Assembly (NCBI GenBank): GCA_003612335.1
Contig: RAYO01000020.1
Location: 1-64,000, forward strand
Direction of reading: 5' to 3'
DNA length: 64,000 nucleotides
Source of the DNA: a bacterium 1xD42-67
GTDB taxonomy: Bacteria; Bacillota; Clostridia; Oscillospirales; Oscillospiraceae
The notes under the pieces were generated by a model. That model was not told the origin of the DNA. It saw only the letters and a list, made by a program, of their open reading frames with translations, and did not search any database. Positions 16,058 through 24,296 of this stretch are shown here, piece after piece. Made by a program: the position numbers and the translations under genes. The stretch's first letter is position 1. Each line of letters starts with the position of its first letter.

Positions 16058-16173
16058 AGGGTCACTCCTTTTTATCGATATGGAGAAAGCAGGACAGAGC
16101 CCCTGCCCTGCACGGTGTTGGCGTCTGCGCGGCATCAGGTCTCCGCGCCCTGCGATATCCCTGTGCGGCAGTC

Positions 16174-18321
16174 TCACGGTCTCTTCATGGTCAGCGAGAT
16201 CCGCTTCTTTTTCTCGTCCACCTCCACCACCCACACGGTGATCACGTCCCCCACGGCCAGCAGCTCAGAGGGGTGCTTCACCCGGCGGGGCAGCTTAGAT
16301 ATGTGGACCAGGCCGTCCTGATGGACGCCGATATCCACGAAGACGCCGAAGTCGATCACGTTGCGCACCGTGCCCTGGAGCTCCATGCCGGGCTTCAAGT
16401 CCTTGGCCTCCATCACGTCGGTGCGCAGGATGGGGGGCGGCAGCTCGTCCCGGGGGTCCCGGCCGGGCTTGGACAGCTCCTTCACGATGTCCGCCAGGGT
16501 GGGCACACCCGCCCCGCAGGTCTTGGACAGCGCCTCGTAGTGGGCGGACTCCGCCCGGTCCTTCAGCCCGGCGACCCGTCCGGCCTTCACGTCGTCCAGA
16601 GTGAAGCCGCAGGCGGCGAGGAGCCGTTCCGCCACGCCGTAGCTCTCCGGGTGGACGCCTGTGTTGTCCAGCACTGACTGGCTCTCCGGCACCCGCAAGA
16701 ACCCCGCACACTGCTCGAAGGCCTTCGGCCCCAGCTTGGGCACCCTGAGCAGCTGCCACCGGGTGGTGAACGTCCCGTTCTCCTCCCGGTACTTCACCAG
16801 GTTTTTCGCCGTGGCGGCGGTCAGGCCGGACACCCGCTGGAGCAGGGAGGGCGACGCGGTGTTGACGTCCACCCCCACCGCGTTGACGCAGTCCTCCACC
16901 ACCCCGTCCAGGGCCTCCCCCAACCGGGCCTGGGGCATGTCGTGCTGGTACTGTCCCACCCCGATGGCCTTGGGGTCGATCTTCACCAGCTCGGCCAGAG
17001 GGTCCTGGAGCCGCCGGGCGATGGAAATGGCGGAACGAAGGTTCACATCGAACTGAGGGAACTCCTCGGCGGCCAGCTTGGAGGCGGAGTAGACCGACGC
17101 CCCCGCCTCGCTGACGATCATGTAGCTGACGCCCCCGCCCAGTCCCTTGATCAGCTCCACCGTCATCTGTTCCGTCTCCCGGCTGGCGGTGCCGTTGCCG
17201 ATGGCGATGTGCTCCACTCCGTGTTCCCGGATCAGGGCGGACAGCTTGGCGATGCACTCCTGCTTCTGCCGCGCCCCGTGGGTGGGGTAGACCACCGCGG
17301 TGTCCAGCACCTTGCCGGTGCCGTCTACCACAGCCACTTTACAGCCCATGCGGTAGCCAGGATCCAGGCCCATGGTCACCCGCCCCTTGACGGGAGGCTG
17401 CATGAGCAGGGGCTTGAGGTTGAGGGCGAACATATGGATGGCCCCCTCGTTGGCCAGGTCGGTGAGGTGGCTGCGGATCTCCCGCTCCAAAGAGGGCTGG
17501 ATGAGCCGGTCATAGGCGTCGTCCGCCGCCGCCCGGACGAAGTCCATGGCCGCCCGGTTGGGCACCGCCGCCCGGCGGACGGCGATGTGGGCGGTCTCCG
17601 GGTCCATCTCGACAGACACCTTCAGGATATCCTCCCGCTCTCCCCGGTTGATGGCCAGCACCTGGTAGCCCTGGACTCGGCCCACCGGCTGTTTGAAGTC
17701 GTAGTAGAGGCGGTAGACCGAATCCTCCGGCTCCTTGGCGGCGGCTTTGGACACCAGCAGGCTGCGGCGCAGATAGAGGGCCCGCAGCTCCTTCCGGATG
17801 CCGGCATCGTCAGAGATGAGCTCGGCGATGATGTCGCTGGCCCCCCGGAGGGCGTCCTCCGCCGTCTCCACCCCCTTCTCGGGGTCGATATAGTCCTGGG
17901 CCGCCGCCTTTATATCGACGGCGGGGCCGAAAGCGAAGGCCAGAGCAGCCAGGGGCTCCAGCCCCTTCTCCCGGGCGGCGGTGGCCCGGGTGCGCCGCTT
18001 CTGCTTATAGGGGCGGTACAGGTCCTCCACCTCCGCCAGGGCGGCGGCAGCGTCGATGGCGGCAGACAGCTCGTCCGTGAGCTTGCCCTGGCCCTCGATG
18101 GCGCTCTTGACCTCGGCTTTCCGGGCCTCCAGGCTGCGCAGGTACTGCAGACGGTCGGCCAGCTGGCGCAGCAGCTGGTCGTCCATAGAGCCGTGGAGCT
18201 CCTTGCGGTATCGGGCGATGAAGGGGATGGTGGCCCCCTCGTCGATGAGCGCGACCACATTGCTGACGTGCCCCTCTGTACGGCCCAGCTCCCGGGCCAG
18301 AGTCTGGATGATCAGATCCAT
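16174..18321 (-). CDS. tex: Tex, S1-domain RNA-binding transcription accessory protein
   Basis: 715 residues from the ATG at 18321 (AAGGAG 8 bases upstream), the standard Tex length. It has the Tex N-terminal helical domain (HVSNVVALIDEGATIPFIAR), an RNase-H/YqgF-like fold in the middle (GLDPGYRMGCKVAVVD), helix-hairpin-helix motifs (VDVNTASPSLLQRVSGL, about 490-510) and a C-terminal S1 domain (VDIGVHQDGLVHISKL). Tex binds nucleic acids and affects transcription and stress tolerance in other bacteria; the mechanism is not settled. It is transcribed after the PdaB-like gene but separated from it by a terminator. An inverted repeat TATAGT-n6-ACTATA (18346-18363) lies upstream. Confidence 0.95.
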   Translation of the reverse strand: MDLIIQTLARELGRTEGHVSNVVALIDEGATIPFIARYRKELHGSMDDQLLRQLADRLQYLRSLEARKAEVKSAIEGQGKLTDELSAAIDAAAALAEVEDLYRPYKQKRRTRATAAREKGLEPLAALAFAFGPAVDIKAAAQDYIDPEKGVETAEDALRGASDIIAELISDDAGIRKELRALYLRRSLLVSKAAAKEPEDSVYRLYYDFKQPVGRVQGYQVLAINRGEREDILKVSVEMDPETAHIAVRRAAVPNRAAMDFVRAAADDAYDRLIQPSLEREIRSHLTDLANEGAIHMFALNLKPLLMQPPVKGRVTMGLDPGYRMGCKVAVVDGTGKVLDTAVVYPTHGARQKQECIAKLSALIREHGVEHIAIGNGTASRETEQMTVELIKGLGGGVSYMIVSEAGASVYSASKLAAEEFPQFDVNLRSAISIARRLQDPLAELVKIDPKAIGVGQYQHDMPQARLGEALDGVVEDCVNAVGVDVNTASPSLLQRVSGLTAATAKNLVKYREENGTFTTRWQLLRVPKLGPKAFEQCAGFLRVPESQSVLDNTGVHPESYGVAERLLAACGFTLDDVKAGRVAGLKDRAESAHYEALSKTCGAGVPTLADIVKELSKPGRDPRDELPPPILRTDVMEAKDLKPGMELQGTVRNVIDFGVFVDIGVHQDGLVHISKLPRRVKHPSELLAVGDVITVWVVEVDEKKKRISLTMKRP

Positions 18322-18369
18322 GATCCTTCTCCTTCGTATGGTGGTGTATAGTGTGTCGACTATAAAAGA

Positions 18370-18403
18370 CCACCGGAGCAAAGAGGACCTTGCTCCGGCG
18401 GTG
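18370..18403 (-). terminator. terminator after the PdaB-like gene
   Basis: Stem CCGGAGCAA / TTGCTCCGG extended by CAC/GTG, followed on the minus strand by TCTTTTAT. It lies between the deacetylase stop and the tex start. Confidence 0.75.
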
Positions 18404-18487
18404 TGATGCGGCGGTGCGGCAGGTGAGAGCCGATGCTTTCCGATCGATATGATACTCCTGAACAGCCGGTCTGTCAACCAAAGATCC

Positions 18488-19264
18488 TCAGGCGGGGCAC
18501 TGCCGGCCGGTGTGGTCTATGGTATACTCCCCCGTCAATACGATCTGGGAGATGGGCACGAAGGTGTAGCCCTCTTGGAGGAGGGCCTGGATGATGGTGG
18601 GCAGGGCCTCCGGAGTGTGGAGAGCGGCGTTGTGGAAGAGGACGATGGACCCGGGCTGGACCTTGGAGGTGACCCGCTGGACGATCTCTCCGGCAGACAG
18701 GTCCTTCCAGTCCAGACTGTCCACGTCCCACTGGATCGGCTCCATGCCGGCGGAGCGCACGGCGTTGATGGAGCTGTCGTCATAGTCGCCGTAGGGCAGG
18801 CGGACCAAGGTGGGCCGAACGCCGGTGACCGCTTCGATCTTGTCGTTGCAGGCGTTCAGGTCGGCCACCACCTCACCGGCAGAGAGCTGGGGATAGTGGG
18901 CGTGGGTGTTGGAGTGGTTCATCACCTCGTGGCCTGCGTCATAGAGGGCCTTCACCGACTCCGGATATTTGTCCACCCACTCCCCCACCACGAAGAAAGT
19001 GGCCTTGATGTCATACTGCCCCAGGATATCGATCAGCTGCTGGGTGTCCTCGTTGCCCCAGGCGGCGTCGAAGCTGATGGACACCAGCTTCTGATCCCGC
19101 TGGACGCAGTAGATAGGCAGCTGGCGGGCGGAGGCTGAGGCGCCGATGGCGGCGGGCCAGTTCACCACATAGAACATCACCGCGGCCGCACACAGACAGA
19201 GGGCCGCCGTCCACCACTTTCTCTCAAAGACGAAGATCTTCACTTGTTCCCGTTTCCTGGTCAT
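18488..19264 (-). CDS. polysaccharide deacetylase, PdaB-like
   Basis: 258 residues: an N-terminal membrane anchor (about 17-35) and a NodB domain. The first motif is SFDAAWGNEDT, the form typical of the sporulation enzyme PdaB, where Asp and the next acidic residue serve catalysis and metal binding. It is followed by HSNTHAHY (metal-binding HxxxH), RLPYGDYD, and WDVDSLDW. PdaB-type proteins act outside the membrane on spore cortex or wall glycans in Firmicutes, which agrees with spoIIR in this window. GGGAG precedes the ATG. It is transcribed alone, with a terminator downstream. A vegetative wall-glycan target cannot be excluded. Confidence 0.87.
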   Translation of the reverse strand: MTRKREQVKIFVFERKWWTAALCLCAAAVMFYVVNWPAAIGASASARQLPIYCVQRDQKLVSISFDAAWGNEDTQQLIDILGQYDIKATFFVVGEWVDKYPESVKALYDAGHEVMNHSNTHAHYPQLSAGEVVADLNACNDKIEAVTGVRPTLVRLPYGDYDDSSINAVRSAGMEPIQWDVDSLDWKDLSAGEIVQRVTSKVQPGSIVLFHNAALHTPEALPTIIQALLQEGYTFVPISQIVLTGEYTIDHTGRQCPA

Positions 19265-19338
19265 GACGAATCACTCCCGATCCTTCCAAATAGTCCGGTC
19301 CCGACGGGTCCCGGCGTCAGCTATCTATATGAAAGGAA

Positions 19339-19368
19339 CGCCCGGAACATGAGGCCATGTCCCGGGCG
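19339..19368 (-). terminator. terminator of hutH
   Basis: Hairpin CGCCCGG-ACATG / CATGT-CCGGGCG, four bases past the hutH stop, followed on the minus strand by TTCCTTTC. Confidence 0.65.
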
Positions 19369-19372
19369 GGGC

Positions 19373-20950
19373 TCAATGGAAGTCAGGAAGACAGGTCTGG
19401 ATGATCGCCAGCAGCTCGCCGCTGCGGACCATCTCCTCCGCCGCCCGGATATCGGGCCAGAGCTCCCGGTCCTCCTCCAGGAAGGGGATCCTCTCCCGCA
19501 CATGGTCCAGGATCGCCTGGTGGACGGGGGCGATGCCCTGGCCGTGGGTGTCCAGCCGGCGGCGGATGTCGATGGCCTGGCAGGCGGTGAGCAGTTCGTC
19601 AGCCAGGACGGATAGGGTGTTCTGGACGATCCAGCCCGCCTTCCGGGCGGCGGTGGTGCCCATGGAGACCACATCCTCCTGGTTGGCGGAGGATGGGATG
19701 GAGTCCACACTGGCTGGATGGGCCAGCACCTTGTTCTCTGACACCATGGAGGCGGCGGCATATTGGACGATCATATACCCGGAGTTCACCCCCGGCGTGG
19801 TGGTGAGGAAGGGGGCCAGGCCGTTGGACAGGGCGGCGTTCACCATCCGTTCGATCCGCCGCTCCGAGATCCCCGCCAGCTCGGCGCAGGCGATCCCCAG
19901 AGTGTCGAAGGGGATCGCCAGGGGCTCGCCGTGGAAGTTGCCCCCCGAGATCACCGCCTCATCCTCAGGGAAGATCAGGGGGTTGTCAGTGACGGCGTTG
20001 AGCTCGATCTCCACCTTCTCCCGGACGTAGTCGATGGCGTCCCGGACGGCCCCGTGGACCTGGGGGATGCAGCGCAGGGCATAGGCGTCCTGGACCCGGT
20101 CCTTCTGGCAGTTGTCCAGGATCTCAGAGCCGGCCAGCAGCAGGCGCATGTTCGCGGCCACCATCATCTGGCCCTTCTGGCCCCGCACCTGGTGGATCCG
20201 GGGGTCGAAGGCGTCCCGCAGGCCGGTGAGGGCCTCGAAGTCCATCGAGGCCACCGCATCGGCCAGCTGGGCGGCGCAGATCGTGTCGTAGAGGGCCAGG
20301 GAGCCGACGCTGGTCATGGCGCAGGTGCCGTTGGTCATGCCCAGCCCCTCCTTGCACAGCAGGGTGTCCAGGGGCTGGATCCCTGCCCGCTCCATGGCCT
20401 CCCGTCCGGGGAGCAGCTCCCCCCGATACCAGGCCTCTCCCCTGCCCAGCAGCGGGAGGGCCATATGGGCCAAGGGGGCCAGGTCGCCGGAGGCCCCCAG
20501 AGAGCCCTTCTGGGGCACCACAGGGCACACGTCCTCGTTGAGCATCCGAATCATCATCTGGACCAGCAGGGGCCGCACCCCCGATACTCCGCCGCACAGG
20601 GCGTTGGCCCGCAGGAGGAGCATCCCCCGGACCACCTCCCGGGAGTAGGGCTCGCCGGTGGCGGTGCAGTGGCTGAGGATCAGGTTGGTGGACAGATGGT
20701 TGCTCATCTCCTCGGGGACGGCCACCTTCTGGAAGTCGCCGAAGCCGGTGGTGATCCCATAGGCCACCCGGCCCTCCCCGGCGATCTTCTCCGCCAGGGC
20801 CCGGGACCGCTCCATGGCCTCCAGGGCGCTGCCGGCCAGCTCCACGCGGGCGCCATACCGGGCTGCGGCCACGAAGGTCTCCAGAGTCAGGCTGCGGCCG
20901 TCCAGCACCACCTGGCCGATCTGGTCCGGTCTCATGATCATCGTGCTCAC
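19373..20950 (-). CDS. hutH: histidine ammonia-lyase
   Basis: 525 residues. It converts L-histidine to trans-urocanate and ammonia, the first step of histidine breakdown. The Ala-Ser-Gly triad that cyclises to the MIO electrophile is present in GSLGASGDLAPLAH (about 145-158). The Tyr of YGITTGFGDF and the motif NQEDVVSMGTTAARK are as in the family. The start is a GTG at 20950 or an ATG at 20941; both have plausible ribosome sites (AAAGGA and GAGGTG). A minus-strand promoter lies upstream at 21022-21050, divergent from fhs. It is separated from hutU-hutI by fhs, so the hut genes here form several transcription units. Confidence 0.96.
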   Translation of the reverse strand: MSTMIMRPDQIGQVVLDGRSLTLETFVAAARYGARVELAGSALEAMERSRALAEKIAGEGRVAYGITTGFGDFQKVAVPEEMSNHLSTNLILSHCTATGEPYSREVVRGMLLLRANALCGGVSGVRPLLVQMMIRMLNEDVCPVVPQKGSLGASGDLAPLAHMALPLLGRGEAWYRGELLPGREAMERAGIQPLDTLLCKEGLGMTNGTCAMTSVGSLALYDTICAAQLADAVASMDFEALTGLRDAFDPRIHQVRGQKGQMMVAANMRLLLAGSEILDNCQKDRVQDAYALRCIPQVHGAVRDAIDYVREKVEIELNAVTDNPLIFPEDEAVISGGNFHGEPLAIPFDTLGIACAELAGISERRIERMVNAALSNGLAPFLTTTPGVNSGYMIVQYAAASMVSENKVLAHPASVDSIPSSANQEDVVSMGTTAARKAGWIVQNTLSVLADELLTACQAIDIRRRLDTHGQGIAPVHQAILDHVRERIPFLEEDRELWPDIRAAEEMVRSGELLAIIQTCLPDFH

Positions 20951-21021
20951 CTCGTCCTTTCATCCCTGACGCCCGCAGACGGGAGGGCGCCGCTGGGGGC
21001 TCGTCTGTGTATATCGGTCCT

Positions 21022-21050
21022 ATCATAGCACAGTTTGCCGTCGATCTCAA
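21022..21050 (-). promoter_or_regulatory. promoter of hutH
   Basis: Minus strand: TTGAGA (21050-21045), 17-base spacer, TATGAT (21027-21022). Confidence 0.75.
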
Positions 21051-21162
21051 CAAAAAATGCAGAGGACACAAAAGTTAGCCGTGCACTATCACAGCCCAAC
21101 GCTGATGCGGCGATCCATCAGCGGGATAAAGGAGGGACAGGGTCGGATCGGGAAAGATCCTG

Positions 21163-21191
21163 TTTACTCCGGAGCCGTCATAGGCTATAAT
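21163..21191 (+). promoter_or_regulatory. promoter of fhs
   Basis: TTTACT (21163-21168), 17-base spacer, TATAAT (21186-21191). Divergent from hutH. Confidence 0.8.
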
Positions 21192-21244
21192 GGGAGACAC
21201 GCAGAGGATGCACCACACAAAAGAGGTTAGGAGGGCCCACGAAG

Positions 21245-22918
21245 ATGACTATCAAGTCCGACATCCAGATCGCCCAGGAGCATGTCCCGGAGCATATCGC
21301 CCAGATCGCCGCCCGGGCGGGCATCGGCGAAACGTATCTGGAGCAGTATGGGAACTGCAAGGCCAAGATCGACTACGCCCTGCTTCGGGAGCGGAAAAAG
21401 CCCGACGGCAAGCTGATCCTGGTCACCGCCATCACCCCCACCCCCGCCGGGGAGGGGAAGACCACCACCACCGTGGGCTTGGCCGACGGCCTGCGCCGCC
21501 TGGGGAAGAACGCCGTAGTGGCCCTGCGGGAGCCCTCTCTGGGCCCCGTGTTCGGCGTGAAGGGGGGGGCCGCCGGGGGAGGCTACGCCCAGGTGATCCC
21601 CATGGAGGACATCAACCTCCACTTCACCGGCGACTTCCACGCCATCGGTGCGGCCAACAACCTGCTGGCCGCCATGCTGGACAACCACATCCAGCAGGGC
21701 AACGCCCTGGGGATCGACATCAAGCAGATCGCCTGGAAGCGGTGTGTAGACATGAACGACCGCCAGCTGCGCCACATCATCGACGGGATCGGGGGCCGGA
21801 TGCAGGGCGTCCCCCGGGAGGACGGCTTCGACATCACCGTGGCCAGCGAGGTGATGGCAGTGCTCTGCCTGTCCAGCGATATCCCCGACCTGAAACGCCG
21901 CCTGGGCCGGATCATCGTGGCTTACACCTATGAGGGCAGGCCCGTCACCGCCCACGACCTGAAGGCGGAGGGGGCCATGGCCGCCCTGCTGAAGGACGCC
22001 CTCAAGCCCAACCTGGTCCAGACCCTGGAGGGCACCCCCGCCCTGGTCCACGGCGGGCCCTTTGCCAACATCGCCCACGGCTGCAACTCGGTCACCGCCA
22101 CCCGCATGGCCCTGGCCCTGGGGGACTACGCCGTCACCGAGGCGGGCTTCGGCGCCGACCTGGGTGCGGAGAAGTTCCTGGACATCAAATGCCGCATGGC
22201 GGGGCTGACCCCTGACGCCGTGGTGGTGGTGGCCACGGTCCGGGCCCTGAAGCACCATGGCGGCGCGGCCAAGGCCGACCTGGGCAGGGAGGACCTGACG
22301 GCCCTGGAGAAGGGCCTGCCCAACCTGCTCCAGCACGTGGACAACATCAAGAACGTCTATGGCCTGCCCTGCGTGGTGGCCATCAACGCCTTCCCCACCG
22401 ACACCAAGGCCGAGCTGGACCTGGTGGAGGCCAAATGCCGGGAGCTGGGGGTCTGTGCGGCCCTGTCAGAGGTATGGGCCAAGGGGGGCGAGGGCGGCAT
22501 CGCCCTGGCTGAAGAGGTGGTCCGCCTGTGCGAAGAACCCAAAAACTTCCGCTTCGCCTATGACGAGAAAGCCCCCATCGAGAAGAAGCTGGAGGATATC
22601 GTCCAAAAGGTCTACCGCGGAGACGGGGCCGTCCTGGCCCCCAACGCCAAAAAACAGGCCCAACAGCTCACCGAGCTGGGCTTTGGAGACCTGCCCATCT
22701 GCATGGCCAAGACCCAATACTCTTTCTCTGACGACCCCGCCCTGCTGGGCGCCCCCAGGGGCTTCACCGTCACCGTCCGCAATTTGAAGGTGTGCGCCGG
22801 CGCCGGCTTCCTGGTGGCCCTCACCGGGGACATCATGACCATGCCCGGACTGCCCAAGGTCCCCGCCGCCGAGAAGATCGACGTAGACGAGGACGGGAGG
22901 ATCACCGGGCTGTTCTGA
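21245..22918 (+). CDS. fhs: formate-tetrahydrofolate ligase
   Basis: 557 residues, full family length. It joins formate, ATP and THF to 10-formyl-THF, or in reverse makes ATP and formate from formyl-THF. The nucleotide motif [16 protein letters not shown] (about 62-77), [21 protein letters not shown] and the closing [20 protein letters not shown] are all present. Its place between hutH and hutI, next to ftcD/fchA and an FNT channel, suggests it works in the ATP-yielding direction on one-carbon units from histidine. AGGAGG precedes the ATG, and its own promoter lies 54 bases upstream. Confidence 0.97.
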   Translation: MTIKSDIQIAQEHVPEHIAQIAARAGIGETYLEQYGNCKAKIDYALLRERKKPDGKLILVTAITPTPAGEGKTTTTVGLADGLRRLGKNAVVALREPSLGPVFGVKGGAAGGGYAQVIPMEDINLHFTGDFHAIGAANNLLAAMLDNHIQQGNALGIDIKQIAWKRCVDMNDRQLRHIIDGIGGRMQGVPREDGFDITVASEVMAVLCLSSDIPDLKRRLGRIIVAYTYEGRPVTAHDLKAEGAMAALLKDALKPNLVQTLEGTPALVHGGPFANIAHGCNSVTATRMALALGDYAVTEAGFGADLGAEKFLDIKCRMAGLTPDAVVVVATVRALKHHGGAAKADLGREDLTALEKGLPNLLQHVDNIKNVYGLPCVVAINAFPTDTKAELDLVEAKCRELGVCAALSEVWAKGGEGGIALAEEVVRLCEEPKNFRFAYDEKAPIEKKLEDIVQKVYRGDGAVLAPNAKKQAQQLTELGFGDLPICMAKTQYSFSDDPALLGAPRGFTVTVRNLKVCAGAGFLVALTGDIMTMPGLPKVPAAEKIDVDEDGRITGLF

Positions 22919-22940
22919 GGGCCCATCCCTCACAAGATAC

Positions 22941-22972
22941 GACCGCCTGGCTGGGAGCCAGGCGGTCTTTTT
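22941..22972 (+). terminator. terminator of fhs
   Basis: Perfect 12-bp stem GACCGCCTGGCT with a GGG loop and five T residues. The T-run touches the stop codon of the convergent hutI gene. Confidence 0.9.
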
Positions 22973-24201
22973 CAGTCGGAGGACGACACGATCCTCCCCT
23001 TTTTGATCACGGTCCGGGCCAGATCGCTGCCCATGCGGTAGCAGAGGTAATCCAAGTCGGGGGCGTCCCAGATCACCAGGTCGGCCTGCTTGCCCGGCTC
23101 CAGGGAACCCGCCTGCTCCGCCATCCCGATCGCGGCGGCGGCGTTGAGGGTGACGGCGGTGAGCACCTCCTCCGGGACGAGGCGGTATCTGAGACAGCCC
23201 AGGGTCATGACCAGCTGGAGGTCCAGGCAGGGACAGGAGCCGGGGTTGAAGTCGGAGGCCAGGGCCACCGGGACCCCGGCGCCGATCATATCCCGGGCGG
23301 GGGCGAAGGGGGCCCCCAGGTAGAGGCTGGTGGCGGGGAGGAGACAGGCCACCGTCCCGCCTCTCGCCATGCTGGCGATCCCCTCCGGGGGGCAGACGAT
23401 CAGGTGCTCGGCGGAGATGGCGCCCACCTCGCCCGCCAGGACGGAGCCGCCGGTGGGGTCGATCTCGTCGGCGTGGATCTTGGGGATCAGGCCATGGGCC
23501 TTGCCCGCCTCCAAGACGATCCGGGACTCCTCCGCCGTGAAGGCCCCCGTCTCACAGAACACATCGCAGAATCTGGCCAGGCCCTGGGCGGCGACGGCGG
23601 GGATCGCCTCCTGGCAGAGCAGGCGGAGGTAGCCCGCCCGGTCCTCCCGATGCTCGGCGGGGATGGCGTGGGCCCCCAGGAAGGTGGGGACCAGGTCCAT
23701 GGGGTGGCGGGCGTCCAGCTCCCGGATGGCCCGCAGCTGCTTCAGCTCGGTGTCCACATCCAGGCCGTAGCCGCTCTTGGCCTCGCAGGTGGTGGTCCCC
23801 AGCGACAGCATCTCGTCCAGGGCCTTTTCCGCCTTGTCCTCCAGCTCCTCCTGAGAGGCGGCCCGGGTGGCGGACACGGTGGACAAGATCCCGCCTCCCT
23901 GGGCCAGGATATCCAGATAGGACGCCCCCCGCAGCTTCATCCCCAGCTCGTGCTGCCGCCAGCCGCCGAAGATCAGGTGAGTATGGGAATCCACCAGGCC
24001 GGGGGTGACCAGCCGGTCCCGGGCGTCGATGGTCTGGTCCGCGCCGGGGGCGGGGCCGGTCCCCGCCTGGGCGACAGTCCCCTCCTCCATCAGGACCCAG
24101 GCGTCCCGGAGGGTCTGGATCTGGCCCTGGAGCCGGCCCCTCCTGGGGCCCCGGCCCAGAGGGGTGGCCAGCATCCCGATGTGGGTGACGATGGTCTTCA
24201 T
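22972..24201 (-). CDS. hutI: imidazolonepropionase
   Basis: 409 residues from the ATG at 24201 (AAAGGAG 6 bases upstream; codons further up lack similarity). It opens the ring of 4-imidazolone-5-propionate to N-formimino-L-glutamate. The amidohydrolase zinc motif VDSHTHLIFGG (about 70-80) is present, as are EAKSGYGLD and the later His of FCDVFCETGAFT and KIHADEID. It lies 95 bases after hutU on the same strand, but a terminator hairpin falls between them, so its expression may be partial read-through. Confidence 0.96.
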   Translation of the reverse strand: MKTIVTHIGMLATPLGRGPRRGRLQGQIQTLRDAWVLMEEGTVAQAGTGPAPGADQTIDARDRLVTPGLVDSHTHLIFGGWRQHELGMKLRGASYLDILAQGGGILSTVSATRAASQEELEDKAEKALDEMLSLGTTTCEAKSGYGLDVDTELKQLRAIRELDARHPMDLVPTFLGAHAIPAEHREDRAGYLRLLCQEAIPAVAAQGLARFCDVFCETGAFTAEESRIVLEAGKAHGLIPKIHADEIDPTGGSVLAGEVGAISAEHLIVCPPEGIASMARGGTVACLLPATSLYLGAPFAPARDMIGAGVPVALASDFNPGSCPCLDLQLVMTLGCLRYRLVPEEVLTAVTLNAAAAIGMAEQAGSLEPGKQADLVIWDAPDLDYLCYRMGSDLARTVIKKGRIVSSSD

Positions 24202-24250
24202 GCTGTTCTCCTTTCGGTGAAAGATACGAACGTGAGGCCGGATCTCCAAA

Positions 24251-24275
24251 AGAGGGGGCGTCAAACGCCCCCTCT
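24251..24275 (-). terminator. hairpin between hutU and hutI
   Basis: Perfect 11-bp stem AGAGGGGGCGT with a 3-base loop. On the minus strand it is followed by TTTT, and no promoter is visible between it and hutI. Confidence 0.7.
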
Positions 24276-24296
24276 GGCCGGTCCTGTCACGGGACT

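Noticed and set aside
16942-18351. Plus-strand 469-codon frame opposite tex
   Set aside because: Antisense shadow with no start signal; tex is complete on the other strand.
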